DNA from: Pleodorina starrii
Lineage: Eukaryota > Chlorophyta > Chlorophyceae > Chlamydomonadales > Volvocaceae
Length of the DNA stretch: 64,000 nucleotides
Reading direction: 5' to 3'
Assembly: GCA_030267565.1 (NCBI GenBank)
Contig: BRXU01000016.1
Location: 126,501-190,500, forward strand
The position numbers and the translations under genes were made by a program. Below are positions 1-12,541 of the stretch, one piece after another. A model generated the notes under the pieces. That model ran no database searches, had not been told where the DNA came from, and worked only from the letters and a program-made list of their open reading frames with translations. Numbering within the stretch: the stretch's first letter is position 1; the number at the start of each line of letters is the position of its first letter.

Positions 1-3000
1 TGGACTACGCGGGCGCGGCGCTGTACTCGGAGCGACAAATCCAGGCTTGCTCGGAAGAGCTCCTCACCACGCTCCTGTGCAATCCGCACAGGTACGTCCC
101 ACCGTTGGCCCCGCTACCGCGCGACTTCGGTCTTCGGAGCTTTCGGAGCGCCCACAAAGCTCCCTTAGGGTCCAACCCACAACACTCCCTCGCTGGCTCC
201 CATCACAGCACAGCACAGTTGAGCGTCACCACAACGTCTCACGGCACTGCGCACAACGAGTTGACGGGCGCCAATCGCCTAGGGGCGCCCTCCGCGCCCT
301 CATACTCCGCACCACGTTCAGCCCGCCACGGCCAGCCCGCCCGCCCTTCCCACGCAGCCTCCCAACCTGGCCCGGTCCCCCTCCCCAGCCACACCGCTTC
401 ATGGCTTACTCCAACCAGCACCACTTCCGGTTTGCGCTCCTCCCTCTCTTAGTCCATTCAATCCCTCTCCACACACACACATACACACACACGCCCTCCC
501 CCGCCACCTCACCCCACCAGCGCCCCCACTTCCGCATCCGCCGACGCCCTGGCGGCCATGCGGCGGGCCACCCTGGAGCTCCTGAACGCCGACGGCCGGC
601 AGTACGACGTGGTCATCACCAGCGGCGCCACCGCCGCTCTCAAAATGGTAATATATATACTTATCTATATATATGTATATATACCTATGTACGCTCAAAA
701 TGGTACTTATATACGCTCAAAATGGTACCCTATATATACTTATTTACTTACCCGAGTCTCGTGCCGCCGTTGCCGTTGCCGCTGCCGCCGCTGGTGATGA
801 TGCGTAAAACAGCTGCAATCCGGGTGTCGTCTCAACTCAACGGGGATCCGGGGCTCCGGGTAGCTTTCCGACCTCACAATGTCTCGAACCTGCCCGATCC
901 CGCAGGTGGCCGAGTGCTTTCCCTGGAGCCCCGGCGCCAGCCTCCTGGCGCACCCGGCTGCCGTACACAACAGCGTGCTGGGCATGCGGGGCCCCGCGCT
1001 GGCGGCGGGGGCGGCGGTGCAGCTCGTCCAACTGTCGGCGCCGGCGACGTCAGCGACGGCGACGGCGGCGGCGGCGGGAGGTGTCGCCTCTGACCTTCAG
1101 GTGACCGGGCGGTGCAGTCGGGTGGTGCGAATGGGATCCCCAATGGCTGCCGCCGCCGCCGCCGCTGGCGGCGGTGGCGGCGTCAGCGCCGCCGCTGGCG
1201 GCGCGTCGGCGGCGGCGGCGCCGTCTTGGCACCTCTTGGCGCTGTCCGCCGAGTGCAACTTCACAGGAGACCGCGAGCCGCTGGCGGATATCGTACGACA
1301 CGTGCAACGGTACGGCATCGACGGCGGCGCGCAGTCGGAAGCAGCAGCGGTTGCGGCGGGTGCTGGCGGCGGTGGCGGCGGCGGGCGTGATAGCGAAAGC
1401 AACGGCGGCGGGCGCTGGCTTGTTCTGCTCGACGCTGCAAAGGCCTGCGCCACGGCGCCGCCGGACCTCTCCGCTGTACCTGCCGACTTTGTCGTACTGT
1501 CGTACTACAAGATTTTCGGCCACCCCACGGGCCTGGGCGCGCTGGTGGCGCGGAAGGAGGCGCTGGCGTTGCTGGGGGCGGGAAAGTCGTACTTTGGTGG
1601 CGGTACGGTGGAGGTGGCGGTGGCGGACCGGCCGTACCACGTGAGGTACAGTACGACAGAAAACAGGAGTGGGCTGCACACTGTGTCCACACTGCTCCTA
1701 CAGCTTGAAGTAGTCCCAATTTCAGATCGTGTGGACGACACACCCGGCGTGTTGGTGCGGTGCCTTCCCAACCCGCGCACACGCACACACCGCCGCCGCC
1801 ACCTCCATGCCATGTAGCCTTCCCCTTCCCATGTTTCTCCCCGCAGACGCAGCGGCCCGCCTGGTCTGGAAGACGGCACGCCGCCCTTCACCGCCATCGC
1901 CGCCGCGCGCCACGGCTTCGCCTTCCTCGCCCGCCTGGGCGGCCCCGCCGCCGTGCACCGCCACGCGCGCTGCCTCGCGCGGTGGCTGGCGGGCCGCCTG
2001 GCGGCGCTGCGTCACGCCAACGGCGCGCCGGCGTGCGTGCTGTACGGCAAGTGGTGCGCCGCCGCCGCCGCCGCCGCTGCCGCGGACATTCCGGACCACG
2101 GCGCCGTCGTATCGTTCAATCTGCTGCGGCCCGACGGCGCCTGTGTGGGGTATGCGGAGGTGGGGCGGCTGGCGGCGATGCATGGGCTGCACCTGCGGAC
2201 CGGCTGCTTCTGCAACCCGGGTGCCTGTGCGGAGTGGCTGGGGCTGGCGGCGGAGGACCTCATTCGTCACCACAGGTGAGCCGTGAGCGTGGTGGTGGGG
2301 GAGTCGCGGGCAGAAGCCAGGCCTCTGTTTCCATCCGCTCTCTACTTCCATTTACCCCCTGTTGACAACCCCCACCTCACCTGCCCCACCATCACCAACT
2401 GTCTCCGTCCCTTCACTGCGGTATCTTTTCATCTCACCACCACCCCCACACCAACACCACCATCACCACACCAACCCCACATCACCACCCCCACACCCTG
2501 GCAGCGCCGGCCACGTGTGCTGGGATGATCACGATCTGGTGGACGGGCGGCCCACCGGGGCGGTGCGCGTGTCGCTGGGCGCTGCAAGCACGTTTGCGGA
2601 CGTGTTCGCGCTGCTGCAGCTGCTGCGGAGGTACTTTGTTGACGGTGACGGCGCCGGTAGCGGCAGCGGCACCAGCGGTAGCGGCAGCGGCTGCGTCAGC
2701 GGCGGTGTCGTGGAGGGTCGCAGCGCCGGCGGATCGGTGGGATGTAGCGGCAGCTCAGAGGTGAGGCCATCGTGCGCGCGGCTGGCGCGGAGCGCTGCAG
2801 CGGCGGCGGCGGCGGTGGATGATCCCGGGCGGGAGGATGCAGCGCCAGCGGCGGCGAGCGGAAAGCCGGCCAGGGCGCCGCTGCAGCCGCCCGCGGCGGC
2901 GACGGCTGCAGCGGCAGCGTCACCGTCGCAGCTACTCGCGCCGCTGCAACCGCGGCCACATACGCAGCAGCAGCAGGCGGAGCAGCAACATCGGCCCGGG

Positions 3001-5795
3001 CAGCAGCAGCAGCAGCTGCCGGATCTTCCACCAGCCCATCAGCCGGATCGATACCGGAGGACACCCGGGGGGCCGGGGCCGTCGCCGCTGGCAGCGGCGG
3101 CTGCGGCGGCGGCGGCGGGAGCTGGGTCCCTTCCGCTGCCGCCGCCACCACCACACGGGGCTTCCTGCGAAGGTGCCCCGCCCGGCGCCATCAGCCGCTG
3201 CCGCCGCCGCCGCAGCAGCAGCAGTAAGGTCCAGTTGGCTGCAGTACAAGCCAACACCGCGCTTGCCGCCGGCGGCGGCGGCGGCGGCGGTGGCGGCGGC
3301 CACGGCTCAGCTGGCCGCTGTGGCCGCGGCGTCGACGATCCGGCGGCGGCGGCGGCGGCGGCGGGCGGCGGCCCTCGGGGGCGGCTGAGCCGCATCTTGC
3401 TGTACCCGGTCAAGTCGTGTGCGGCGCAGGCGGTGGCGGCCTGGCCGGTCGGACCCACGGGTCTGTTGTACGACAGGGAGTGGGCTCTGGTGGACGATAA
3501 CGGTGAGGCGGCAGCGCGCCCATGAGCTAACCAACCAACCAACCAAGTCAATCAGGCTGTGAAGAGTCCCGGCAGTGTGGGGGTGCGGCGGCTGGGAGGC
3601 ACCGGGAAAGATCGTTCTCTGCTCGGCCGGCTGAGCGCAGCCGCGGCACCGCGCCCCTCCCTGGAGGCGGACCCGTCTTGCTGGATCCTGGATCCACTCG
3701 CCCACGTGGCCGCCGTTCCATCGCTTCGCTGCGATCCCATCTGCCCTCTCCAGCCCCTTCACTCCCTTCGCTTTTTTGGTTCCCGAGGTCTCACCTGCGC
3801 TTCCGAAGCCTGGGGTTTGGTTCCTAGCCTGAGTGCTTCCTACGCGCCTTGGACCATTTGCCTGAGGTGTGCGCATTCTCATACCCCCTGGCGGCCCCTC
3901 AGTGCCTGAGGTGTGCGCATTCTCAGTTTCTCACACCCCCTGGCGGCCCCTCAGGCAAAGTCCTGACGCTGAAACAGTGCCCCCGCATGGCGCTGGTGCG
4001 GCCCGTCGTGGATCTGACCCACGGAACACTCACCATCTTTGCGCCCGACGGCGCCGGCGTGGCCCCCCTGGAGCTGGCGATACCCGGCGGCCTGTTCCGC
4101 CACCGGGGCCGCCGGGGCCGCCAGCCGTGCGACGGGGAGGCGGCAGCGGGCGCGGGCGGGGAAGCAGCGGCGCCTGCGGTGGCGGCAGCGGCCGAGGAGG
4201 ACTTGTGCACGACTGTACGACATCGGGATGCCGTACGTTTGGACGCGGGCCTTACGATGGAGCGAGTGCAAGTGTGTGGCGACACTGTTTGCTCTGACCT
4301 GGTAGGTTTGGCTGGGGACATGTTTTCGTGGGGCGGGTCCCCGCCTGGTGGGCTTGATGGGACAGGTTTTCGTGGGGGAGCGGGGGAGATTGGTTTGCCG
4401 AATCAACATGCCAATCCCCCTGGCACGCCACTGCTTTTTATCTTCGTGTGTGTGTATGTGTATATGTGAGTAGCGTTGAGTAATAACCGCAATATCACCC
4501 CCCATGTGGCACATTCCTGGAAACGGAAACGCCACCTCCCGGCTCAGGTCGATGTGTGTCACGATTCGGAGGGGGACACCCGAGTACGACAATGGTTCGT
4601 GCGGGTGCTGGGCGCGCCGTGCCGCATCGTGCAGCAGCGCGCCGGCGCGCGCAAGGTGCGCCGACCCGTGGGTCATCAGGGACCCTCCTCGACGACGACT
4701 CTGTCAAAGGGGCCAACGGGCTCCCACCCAGTGCAGCATCAGCAACAACAACAGCAGCAGCAGGGACAGTCAGGAGGCTCAAGCACCAGTGGGCGAGAGG
4801 GCGGCGACGGCGAGCCCGCGCTGGCGGCCGCCACCGAGCCGTCGGTGGGCTTTGCAAACGACGGACAGTACCTCTTGGTTTCGGAGGTAGGGTCGGGCGG
4901 CTGGGGAAGGAGGGCGACGCCCTCCTCACGTTGCTGGTGTCCCCCCGGTGCGGCCCCCGTGAGGTGTTTCACTCCCTAAGAGGAGCTTGCGGGGGACATG
5001 GAGGGTAGGACGGAGGAAGTGCGAGGGCACAGCCCAACGAGCCATCCCGGCCCCGAAGGGTGACCCACTTCCACAACCCCCACAGCGGACGACCGCACTT
5101 TTGCCCGCCTCTCGCAGGAGAGCATGACCGACCTGCGGTCCAGGCTCCAAAGGCAGGCCGCAGGAAAAACCACCGCCGCCGGCGGCGGCGGCGGCGGCGC
5201 CGCCGCCAGTGACGTGGATGCCGACGACGGCGGCGGCGGCGGTGGCGGTGGCGGTGACGATCTGGTGTCGCGCCTGCGCCCCAATTTGGTGGTGGCGGGT
5301 TTCACGCCGTATGAGGAGGACGGCTGGGCGGCGGTGCACGTGGGGCCGCTGGCGGCGGACGTGCTGGGCACGTGCCCGCGCTGCGAGCTGCTGCAGGTTG
5401 ACCCACGGGTCGGTGTGCGGCGCGGCGCTGAGGTGCTCGTCGCGCTGGCGCAGTACCGCCGCCGCGGCGGGCGGGTGCAATTCGGCGTCCTGCTGGCGGC
5501 GGCGGCGGCGGCAACGACGGCGGCAACGACGGCGGCGACGACGGCGGCGACGCCGGCGTCGGCGACAACGGCGGAGGAAGGAGCTGCACAGGGCGTTTGG
5601 GAGGGCAGGGCGAAGGACGGCGGAGGAGGAGGAGGCGCTGATGCAGCGGCGGATGACGGCGCCGCCGACGCTGAGTGGCTGCGGCGGCGTTTTGGGCGGT
5701 TGTCGGTTGTGGCGGTTGGTGACGCGGTGCTGCCTGTCGCAGCGGCTAGTGACAGCGGCGGCGGCAGCGGCAGCGGAGGTGGCAGCGGCCGGTGA
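1..5795 (+). CDS. Molybdenum cofactor sulfurase (5' end outside window)
   Basis: Multi-exon gene that transfers sulfur from L-cysteine to the molybdenum cofactor of aldehyde oxidase and xanthine dehydrogenase type enzymes. The window opens inside the N-terminal NifS-like class-V aminotransferase domain (DYAGAALYSE; exon 1 ends at 91, exon 2 is 521-647, exon 3 starts at 906). The PLP lysine lies in SYYKIFGHPTGLGAL (about 1495-1540). The persulfide cysteine lies in RTGCFCNPGAC (about 2197-2230). Next come GHVCWDDHDL and PTGAVRVSLG (about 2510-2590), a low-complexity linker of about 240 residues (2640-3380), the MOSC N-terminal domain (YPVKSC, LLYDREW; KVLTLKQCPRMALVRP from 3955) and the MOSC domain (FANDGQYLLVSE; PNLVV; CPRCELLQVDP). 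The final exon starts near 5086 and ends with TGA at 5793-5795. Family order and motifs are complete apart from the missing start. The long linker is unusual compared with plant ABA3. Internal exon borders between 1640 and 5086 are approximate. Confidence 0.93.
3860..3954 (+). repeat. Tandem duplication of a 3' splice-site region
   Basis: Inside a MOCO sulfurase intron, a segment beginning GCCTGAGGTGTGCGCATTCT and ending CCCCTGGCGGCCCCTCAG occurs twice in direct tandem (3860-3902 and 3904-3954). The second copy has about 8 extra bases. Each copy ends in an AG acceptor. Only the second acceptor (exon from 3955) continues the conserved reading frame GKVLTLKQ. Confidence 0.8.
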
Positions 5796-7512
5796 GGCGC
5801 GATTGTGCGCGGGTGGGTGGCAAAAGCTGCTGTAGTCGCTTGGGCCCCTGGAAGGGGCTGCCGGCGATCCATCGCCGCCGCCGTTGTATTCGGCAGAATT
5901 GGCACGTGTGCTTTGCATTTAGGCAAAAGTCTCCTACATACATACACACATACACATACACACATGTCTTTCTCGCTTCATCTTGTCGCAGCTCGTGTCT
6001 CTGCCGCAGCACATCAAGGTACTACTTGGGGGAACGAAGCGCCGTGTCGCCTTTGCCGGAAATGGACCGCATACCGTACAATTATTACCAGCTGCATGGA
6101 ATGGAACAACATCACCGAAAGGTGAACCTACACCGATACACGTATCACGTAAGCCACAACTGTCCATCAGGTGCGATGTCAGGTCGGTCGGACCGCAGGT
6201 GGGTTCTTCCAATGTAGGAACGGAACGGAACGGAACGGCTTTTAATTCAGGACAACACCGGCTGCCTTCCTTTCACAAACGAACGAGCGGACACTGCTGC
6301 GTGTACTGTTGCCGCGGTTGTGGCATTGGGGAGCCGCGCCGTGCGCTGCTCCGAAACCGAAGGTAACGGCGGCGGGTTGGGACTGCGCGGGTCCGCGGAA
6401 TGGAACGGCTGCGCGCGCGGAATGATGGAATTGAGAAAGAATCCTTAGACGTTAACAATAGATGGTAACGGAGAGAAGGGGAGACAGAGGGCTTCAATGT
6501 TGACACTACTGGAAGAGGACATCGTTGACTCTCAATTTTAACGTCGAGAGTTTCATGCTTTTTCCTTGGGCCGCCAATTGCCTTACGGTATGGTAGCCGC
6601 GCAGGTCGGGACGTCGCGAGGCGAGCCGTGTTAGGGGTCATGGAGCCTAGCCTATTTAGGCACCGCATCGGTCGGTCAGTCATGCTGGTCAAATCCTCGG
6701 TCGGTCCCGACGAAGGTTTACGCGTATTACCTACTGCGTCCAATATCTTGCATCAATCCCCATTACCGGTATTGCCCTCCGGTGAGATTTGCAGAAGTAG
6801 GCTTTATAAGGTTTGCGCCGTGATTTGCTTCAAAGACGTCGCGGCACGGCATCATGTCGGGCAGGGAACTCTTACGTAAGCTGTGACGTGAAGCTGACCC
6901 ATGGGTCTCGCGGTCTCCCTGATCGAGTGTTTCGGACGCCGTTCGACATCCAGGACACGCTCACGCACACGCACCCGCCCATCGCACTCTGCCCTCGCTG
7001 CGCGGCGCGGCATCGTGTTCCTTTACATACATCATTCGCTCTGCGTGCCAGCACAAAGGGCCCGCTCATCATTTCCCTTGGGCAACAACGGCGCTGCAAA
7101 CCCTCGCAAGTATGATGATGCGCCCCCGGAGGCGCCAATGCGTCGGGCTGCGGAGGCTGCACGACTCCAGTATCCAACAGACACACGCACACACGCACAC
7201 ACACGCACACGTGGCGAATCTCAGCGCTCAATGCGGGCAACCGATTGCGCCATCATAACCGCCCACCTCGTCCACCCGCCGCCGACTCCGAATCGGCTCA
7301 GTCGCCTGTTTCATCTCCCGAAATCTCCGAAGGCGCGAAACGGGAAAACCTTGAAACCAACCCCAAAAACCCAAACCAACCCCACACAGCGCGCACCCGA
7401 GGCACGATAAAATTTCCTCAGGACCTCGCCACGCCGAATCGCCTCCGGGCGCTTAGCCTGAGGGGCAGAAGCCCCAAAACCAGGACCCGGACAACCGGAC
7501 ACATCAGGCATC
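5796..7512. other. Intergenic stretch
   Basis: Spacer between the MOCO sulfurase stop and the hydrolase start. It holds short CA-rich runs (5937-5965, 7180-7212), a GGAAC microsatellite (about 6217-6240) and one copy of the GACCC-AT-GGGTC palindrome (6896-6907). I see no convincing coding exon; ORFs here have neither domain motifs nor splice support. Confidence 0.6.
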
Positions 7513-9414
7513 ATGCGCGATACGCGATGCGCGGGACGTGCCCCGCCACCACAGCGCCTTCCGATCCGCTTGGCATACCTGGTCGCCGTCACCGCCGCCG
7601 TCATCGCCACCACCGTCGCCACCACCCGCAGCGCTGCCGACAGCAGCCCGGCCGCGTCGCCGCCGCCGTCGCCGTCGCCGCCGCCGTCGCCGCGGCCCGC
7701 GGCCGCAGGCGCTGCACCGCCGCTAAAGACCACGTCCCAGCCGCCGCCGCCGCCGCCCTCGATCCCGCCCATCGGACTGCCACCGCGCGGCGCCACTGAC
7801 TGCCAGGTGGAGATCGTCATCTTTGGCGATTCCGCGTCTGATACCGGTAGGGCGCACCCCCGAAGGGCCTCGCTTCCTTGCCTCCACACACACTTTCCTC
7901 CTTCCCTTTCCACCCCCATCCCCATCCCCAACCCCAACCTCACTCCAGGCAATGTGTACAACCTAACGGACGGCTTCATGCCCGGCGACAGCGCCTACTG
8001 GCGCGGCCGCTTCTCCAACGGGCCCATGTGGCCCGACTTCCTGGCGCGCAGCATCGCCGACGCGTGCAACGCCACCACCTGTACGACCACCAGTGGCGGC
8101 AGTGGCGGCGCCGCCGCCGGCTGCAGGGTGGTCCTACGGAACTACGCGTACGGCGGCGCGACGGCCTGCCAGGGCAGGGGCGTCGTGGCGTCTTCGGTGC
8201 CGGACCTTATGGGCCAGGTGGGGTAGGTGGGTGCGTGGGCGGGTCGGTGTGTGGGCGAATGGGTAGGCGGCTGGGTGCGAGGGTGCATGGGTGTACTGGA
8301 TGGAAGAAAGGAAGGGCGGGACACCTTGCGGCACGTCACACACTCGGGCCTCTTCCCCGCCCCTCCCCACCCCACATTCCCCACCCGGTTTCTCTGCCGC
8401 CGGCGCGGCCCCGCCCTGCCCCGCCCCGCCCCGCCCCGTCCCGCCCGCCGCCAGGTCGACATGTTCCTCAGCGGGGAACCCGGCGTTGGCGGCGAGGTCG
8501 ACGGCGCCGACGGCGACGTGGCGGAGGCGGCGGCGGCAGCCGCGGCGGCTTCCGACACCGCCCCACTCCCTGGCCCGACCACAACGCTCCTGCGGGCGCT
8601 CAACAGCACCTTCGCGCCGCCACCGCCACCGCCACCCGGCAGCAGCGACGCTGACATACGGCAAGAATCCGAATGCCTGACGGGGCTCCTGACGCCGCCG
8701 CCGCCGGTGGCGGGGCTGCTGCCGCCGCCGATCTGCAGCTCCGCCGCGGCGCCCTCCACCGCTGCCGCCGCCGCCGCCGCCGGGCCGACTCGCCGGCTCG
8801 TGAACGTCTGGATCGGCCATAACGACTTGACGGCGCCGCAGGTGGACTGGAGTGCTCCGGGTACGACAGCCGACGTCGCCGCCAACGTCAGCGCTTGTAT
8901 CGAAGCCGCATTGGCGCGCCTGCTGGCGGCCCTGATGCCAAACACCGACGGCGCCGCCGCCGACGGCGACGCCAGCGGCCAGAGCCCAGGCACGGACCCC
9001 GACGACGACGACGACGACGGCAGCAGTACGGATATTGTCGTACTGTGGACCTTGGCCCCCGTGGAGGCTTCCGGCGAGGTGCCGGTCGCTGACCGCGCCG
9101 CCGCCGGGTCTGCCGTACGTGCCGTAAACGCCGCCCTGGCGGCGCTGCTGGATGCGCTGCGGGGGCGCTACCCGCGCGGCCCCGCACTGTATTTGTACGA
9201 CGCGTGCGGCGCAATCACGTGCGCTATGCGTAATGCGACGTGCATGGGCGCCCTCGACTCCTCGCGGCCGTGCCTGCAAGACCCCGAGGTACGCACTTGG
9301 TTTAGTAATACCGAGGCACCGGTACTGGGGTGCATGTACGGCATCCGTACGGATTTTGAGAAGGCGTTGCACAAGGGTACCGTTATAGCCAATTTACCTC
9401 ACGTTTACATGTAA
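7513..9414 (+). CDS. Secreted GDSL/SGNH-type esterase-lipase-like protein
   Basis: Three exons (7513-7846, 7949-8217, 8455-9414) join in phase to give 520 residues. A basic N-terminus is followed by a hydrophobic segment (LAYLVAVTAAVIATTVA, about residues 19-35), read as a signal peptide or anchor, and then a PPSPSPPPSPRP hydroxyproline-type linker. The catalytic domain shows block I FGDSASDTG (nucleophile Ser near residue 106), GRFSNGPMWPDF, NYAYGGATA (block II Gly) and WIGHNDL (block III, G-x-N-D). Family members hydrolyse acyl or acetyl esters, often in the cell wall or secretory route. Block V, with the catalytic Asp-x-x-His pair, is not visible before the stop at 9412-9414. Either the last exon is mis-modelled or the enzyme has lost it. 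An alternative splice (donor GTACGC after 9288, acceptor near 9421) gives LHGLFWGRYV but still no clear Asp-x-x-His. Ala/Gly/Asp-rich inserts separate the blocks. Confidence 0.85.
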
Positions 9415-9514
9415 AGTGGCAGGCCCAAACGGATCCCAATTTACATGGGCTGTTTTGGGGACGTTATGTCTGTTGGCGCGAGGTCCGTACACCCTATGTT
9501 TTGAGGCGGTAACG

Positions 9515-9996
9515 TCAAAGCGCCCATGTCATATCACTCCAGCACGATGTTAAACCCTTCGGACGAAGCCTGCGAGCGTCGTTGCCCATAATGGAACCCG
9601 ACGCGCTGAGGTCGGCCTCATCGCGCGAGAGCTCGTTCTCACAGTACGCCAAGCCCTCGATGGCGGTTTCATCGCACTCATTGTTTGCATATTGATTGTA
9701 GTAAATTTGTGCGGCGTCGGCGAGCGGCTGCGACCGCGGCCGGCCCTGCGCGGCGTCAGGCGACGTCGGCATGGCTCTCGGAAGCTCGGCCTGACCGACC
9801 ACTGTGTCTTGTCGAGAAGCAGCAGCGCCTTGTCAAGGTCCATGTTGACTTTATGCAGGACTAGCCGGCAGAGAAACTCACTCGGGAGTGCCGACCGTGG
9901 TGAGAGACCGGTGCGCTTGTTGGTCGTACTATTTTGGAAAATAGTACGGCACGCATGCTCCAACGCTTTTCCCGCGCACATAAAAGGTATTAACAT
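9515..9996 (-). pseudogene. Small minus-strand ORF pair, frameshifted or spliced, unknown
   Basis: Two overlapping minus-strand frames look protein-like. The upstream frame has ATG at 9996 or 9844 and contains MDLDKALLLLDKTQ. The downstream frame runs to TGA at 9515 and contains AAQIYYNQYANNECDETA and IEGLAYCENELSRDEADL. The protein-like signal moves from one frame to the other near 9800 with no clear GT-AG intron, so this may be a decayed gene or a poorly modelled small one. It is divergent from the ORF at 10068. No family is recognised. Confidence 0.3.
9925..9948. repeat. Perfect 24-bp palindrome CGTACTATTTT-GG-AAAATAGTACG
   Basis: Perfect inverted repeat, 11-bp arms around a 2-base centre, between the two divergent small ORFs and inside the minus-strand frame. 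It could be a dimeric protein site or a hairpin. Confidence 0.8.
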
Positions 9997-10067
9997 AACT
10001 GCTTGGCCTTATATCGATTCGTTATATGTGCCCCAGCAGCTTTGGTCACTTAGGCAGCTATTCATAA

Positions 10068-10470
10068 ATGGACATGACCACGCAAATCTCTGAGCAATTA
10101 CGCGTAGCACGGGATTGCATTAAACAAGCAGAGGACGTCAAGGCCGTGCGTGATATAGCACTCTTCGAGCTCGCGCGCTATGTTGCAGATTTGAAAGTCA
10201 TTTCTATGATAGATGATGACGCGATACTCAGCATGACACGTGGGAGCCTTGATTCCGGACGCATGCCTGGCTTGAGCATAGTGCATAGGAGCAGTGCTCT
10301 GCTGCCGCTGCGCTTGTGCGGAGTTGCCCTTCGTCATGTATTAAGTTTGGCGAGAAGTTCGCAGTGGGAACGCGATGGAGATCGCCGAGCGCTTGTTATA
10401 CCAAGTATATGATATTACTGAAGGATTGGTCTTGAAGGAAATCAAAACTATGCTAAGATGAGGTTGTACT
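10068..10470 (+). CDS. Small hypothetical helical protein (model unresolved)
   Basis: ATG at 10068 opens a frame with an even, acidic and helical composition (ISEQLRVARDCIKQAEDV, ALFELARYVADLKVISM). The frame degrades after about residue 65. A second protein-like stretch in another frame, from ATG at 10375 (MEIAERLLYQVYDITEGLVL), runs to TGA near 10460. A 49-bp intron with donor GTGCGG and an acceptor at TTCGCAG would join them in phase, but it is short for this genome. Codons are less GC-rich than in the neighbouring genes. No family is recognised. It is divergent from the minus-strand ORF pair. Confidence 0.35.
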
Positions 10471-12541
10471 GGCTGTAACGGGGAGGAACGGGGCAAGGGG
10501 TCAACGTTTGGTCAATTACACCCTCCCCCCTGGGGCCACGTTAGACTTTTTGGCCACGTAACGTGTAACGGACCCGTTACCCCATGCGAACTGACCACGT
10601 TTCCTGTAAAGTGATAACGTAACGTGTCATGTAAATCCAGCATTACCGTACGACCGCTTAGAAAACGGTACCGTCCTTTTCTCGACTTACTTGCAATCCC
10701 CGCTCCCAACGAGTGCCGCATTGCGATCCGCATGTCGTACCATGGCTCCGAAACCGGAAACCGCCAGGCGTTAACGAACTCCACCTCGGGAGCCCGGGGC
10801 GCGGGCGGCATGCTGCACCTCGCGCTAGCAGCCCCTGGCGCAGCTTGCAGCGACCCGGCCGGACACCTTTGGTACGACAGCTCGCATTTTTCCAGTACGG
10901 CACACGCGCTGCTGCTGGCTGGGCCGCTGGCGAAAGCGTTGCAGCCGCCGCCGTACGGCGGCGGCGGCGGTGACGGCTGCGGCGGCGGCGGCGGTGGACG
11001 CGAAGGATGGAAGCGCTGCTGACCCCTCAAGAGGGTCCGTGTTTTGTGGGTCAATAATGCCCTGCATTTACTGACCCATGGGTCACTGCGCTGTGTGTGA
11101 CCCATATGGACTGCTTTAATGACTGACCCATGGGTCACTGCGCTGTGTGTCACACGGATTGCTGCCAGAGGATTGCTGCCCTCGTTGCTGCATTCACGGA
11201 CCCATGGGTCGCTGCATGGACTGACGTCGCCCTGCTGGCCTGCCCGCAATCCTGGGCGCCAGCCTCCGGAATAGATGGCGGAGCTGGCTGTATGAGGACA
11301 TCACTGGATGCCCATTGGGCGGGGTAAGGGGCAACACAAGAAAATAATCACAGCGATGTGAGACCACAGCGATGTGAGACCACAGCGATGAAACTGTGGC
11401 GTCGTTGGCGACCTGACGGCCGGGGCAGGGGGGCTGGGCCGAGGTAATTTCACAGAGACGGAGGGGGACGGAGGGAGGAACCGACGAAGGGTTGCGCCCT
11501 TAAGACGCCCACGACGGATTCGAGTGCCTTCCGATAGGCCTTCCTTGCAAGGGGCTTTGCAACCCTGTTCTGTGAGTTTCTGTGTCTATTCAAGAGTGGG
11601 CGCAGACCTACAAGAGCGTGTGCTTCTCACATCGCCTCAACCGGGACTCAAGGGGATATGATTATGCTTCCCGCCGCGCCGCCTCCCCAAATGGAACCAG
11701 GACCGCCACTGCGTTCTAGCTGCGCTGGAGCTCCTGTGTAGGAATTTAGGATTTTAGGTGCGTATTGGATTGAAGCGCTTGAGAGATCCCGGGTGTGGCT
11801 TGCATGGATTGCGGCATCAACGCATCATACCGTTCGGCGATTGTCGCCAACTAACCGCAGCAGTACCACGGTACGTCTGTACCAGGCTGTAACGTACACA
11901 ATATATACCAGGGACGGTACAATATGGGATTGTGGGTCACCACCAAGCCACCCCTAACGGATATCCAGGCCAAGTGTTACAGAGCGACAAGATCGTGATT
12001 GCATCGGCATGAATGAACCCGGCGGCTCTCAAGTATTTAAGGTCAGCCTGGCTCGACATGTACTCGAAAGACGTTGCACGACGTCCTAATCATTATGTCC
12101 TGCTGATTGCAATGTACCGAAGCGACGACACAGCGCTGGGGTCCTGGTCTTGCCCCTGGGTTATACTTGTGTAACTGACAAAAACGGAAGCGGCAGAGAC
12201 CGTTCAAGAGTAGGCCATCAGCACGGTCTCCGGTTCACTACATGGTACCTATAATTGCTTGGGGAATACTTGTTCTATATGACTATATCGATTGCGCGCC
12301 GTACCAATGGGCAAAACCGTTAGGGAAGGTAATTTCTTCTCTCGCGGCAGTGGTCGTTTGTTTACGCATAGTACGTATACCCAATCACCGAGACGGGGCG
12401 TGCCTGTGCCTTCTCCTCCTCTTTCGTAAGAAACAACTTGGTCATAGGCAGTTCGGGCTTTCACATGGCATGAACCAATCATAACGATGGGGTGAAAAGT
12501 ATCAATTTGACCCAGGCCGACTGAGGCTCTAAAGTTCAGGA
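10471..12541. other. Intergenic stretch upstream of the receptor kinase
   Basis: No supported gene. Contents: three GACCCATGGGTC palindromes (11073-11084, 11125-11136, 11199-11210); a short tandem array of a roughly 16-base unit, CACAGCGATGTGAGAC (about 11350-11390); and a CCGCCGCCGTACGGCGGCGG palindrome near 10950. The last few hundred bases before 12542 should hold the kinase promoter, but I cannot point to a TATA box with confidence. Confidence 0.55.
11073..11210. repeat. Cluster of three GACCCATGGGTC palindromes
   Basis: Perfect 12-bp palindromes at 11073-11084, 11125-11136 and 11199-11210. The first two are followed by the same ACTGCGCTGTGTGT context, so the cluster arose partly by local duplication. 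The same core with a variable RY centre recurs ten more times in the window. Confidence 0.9.
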
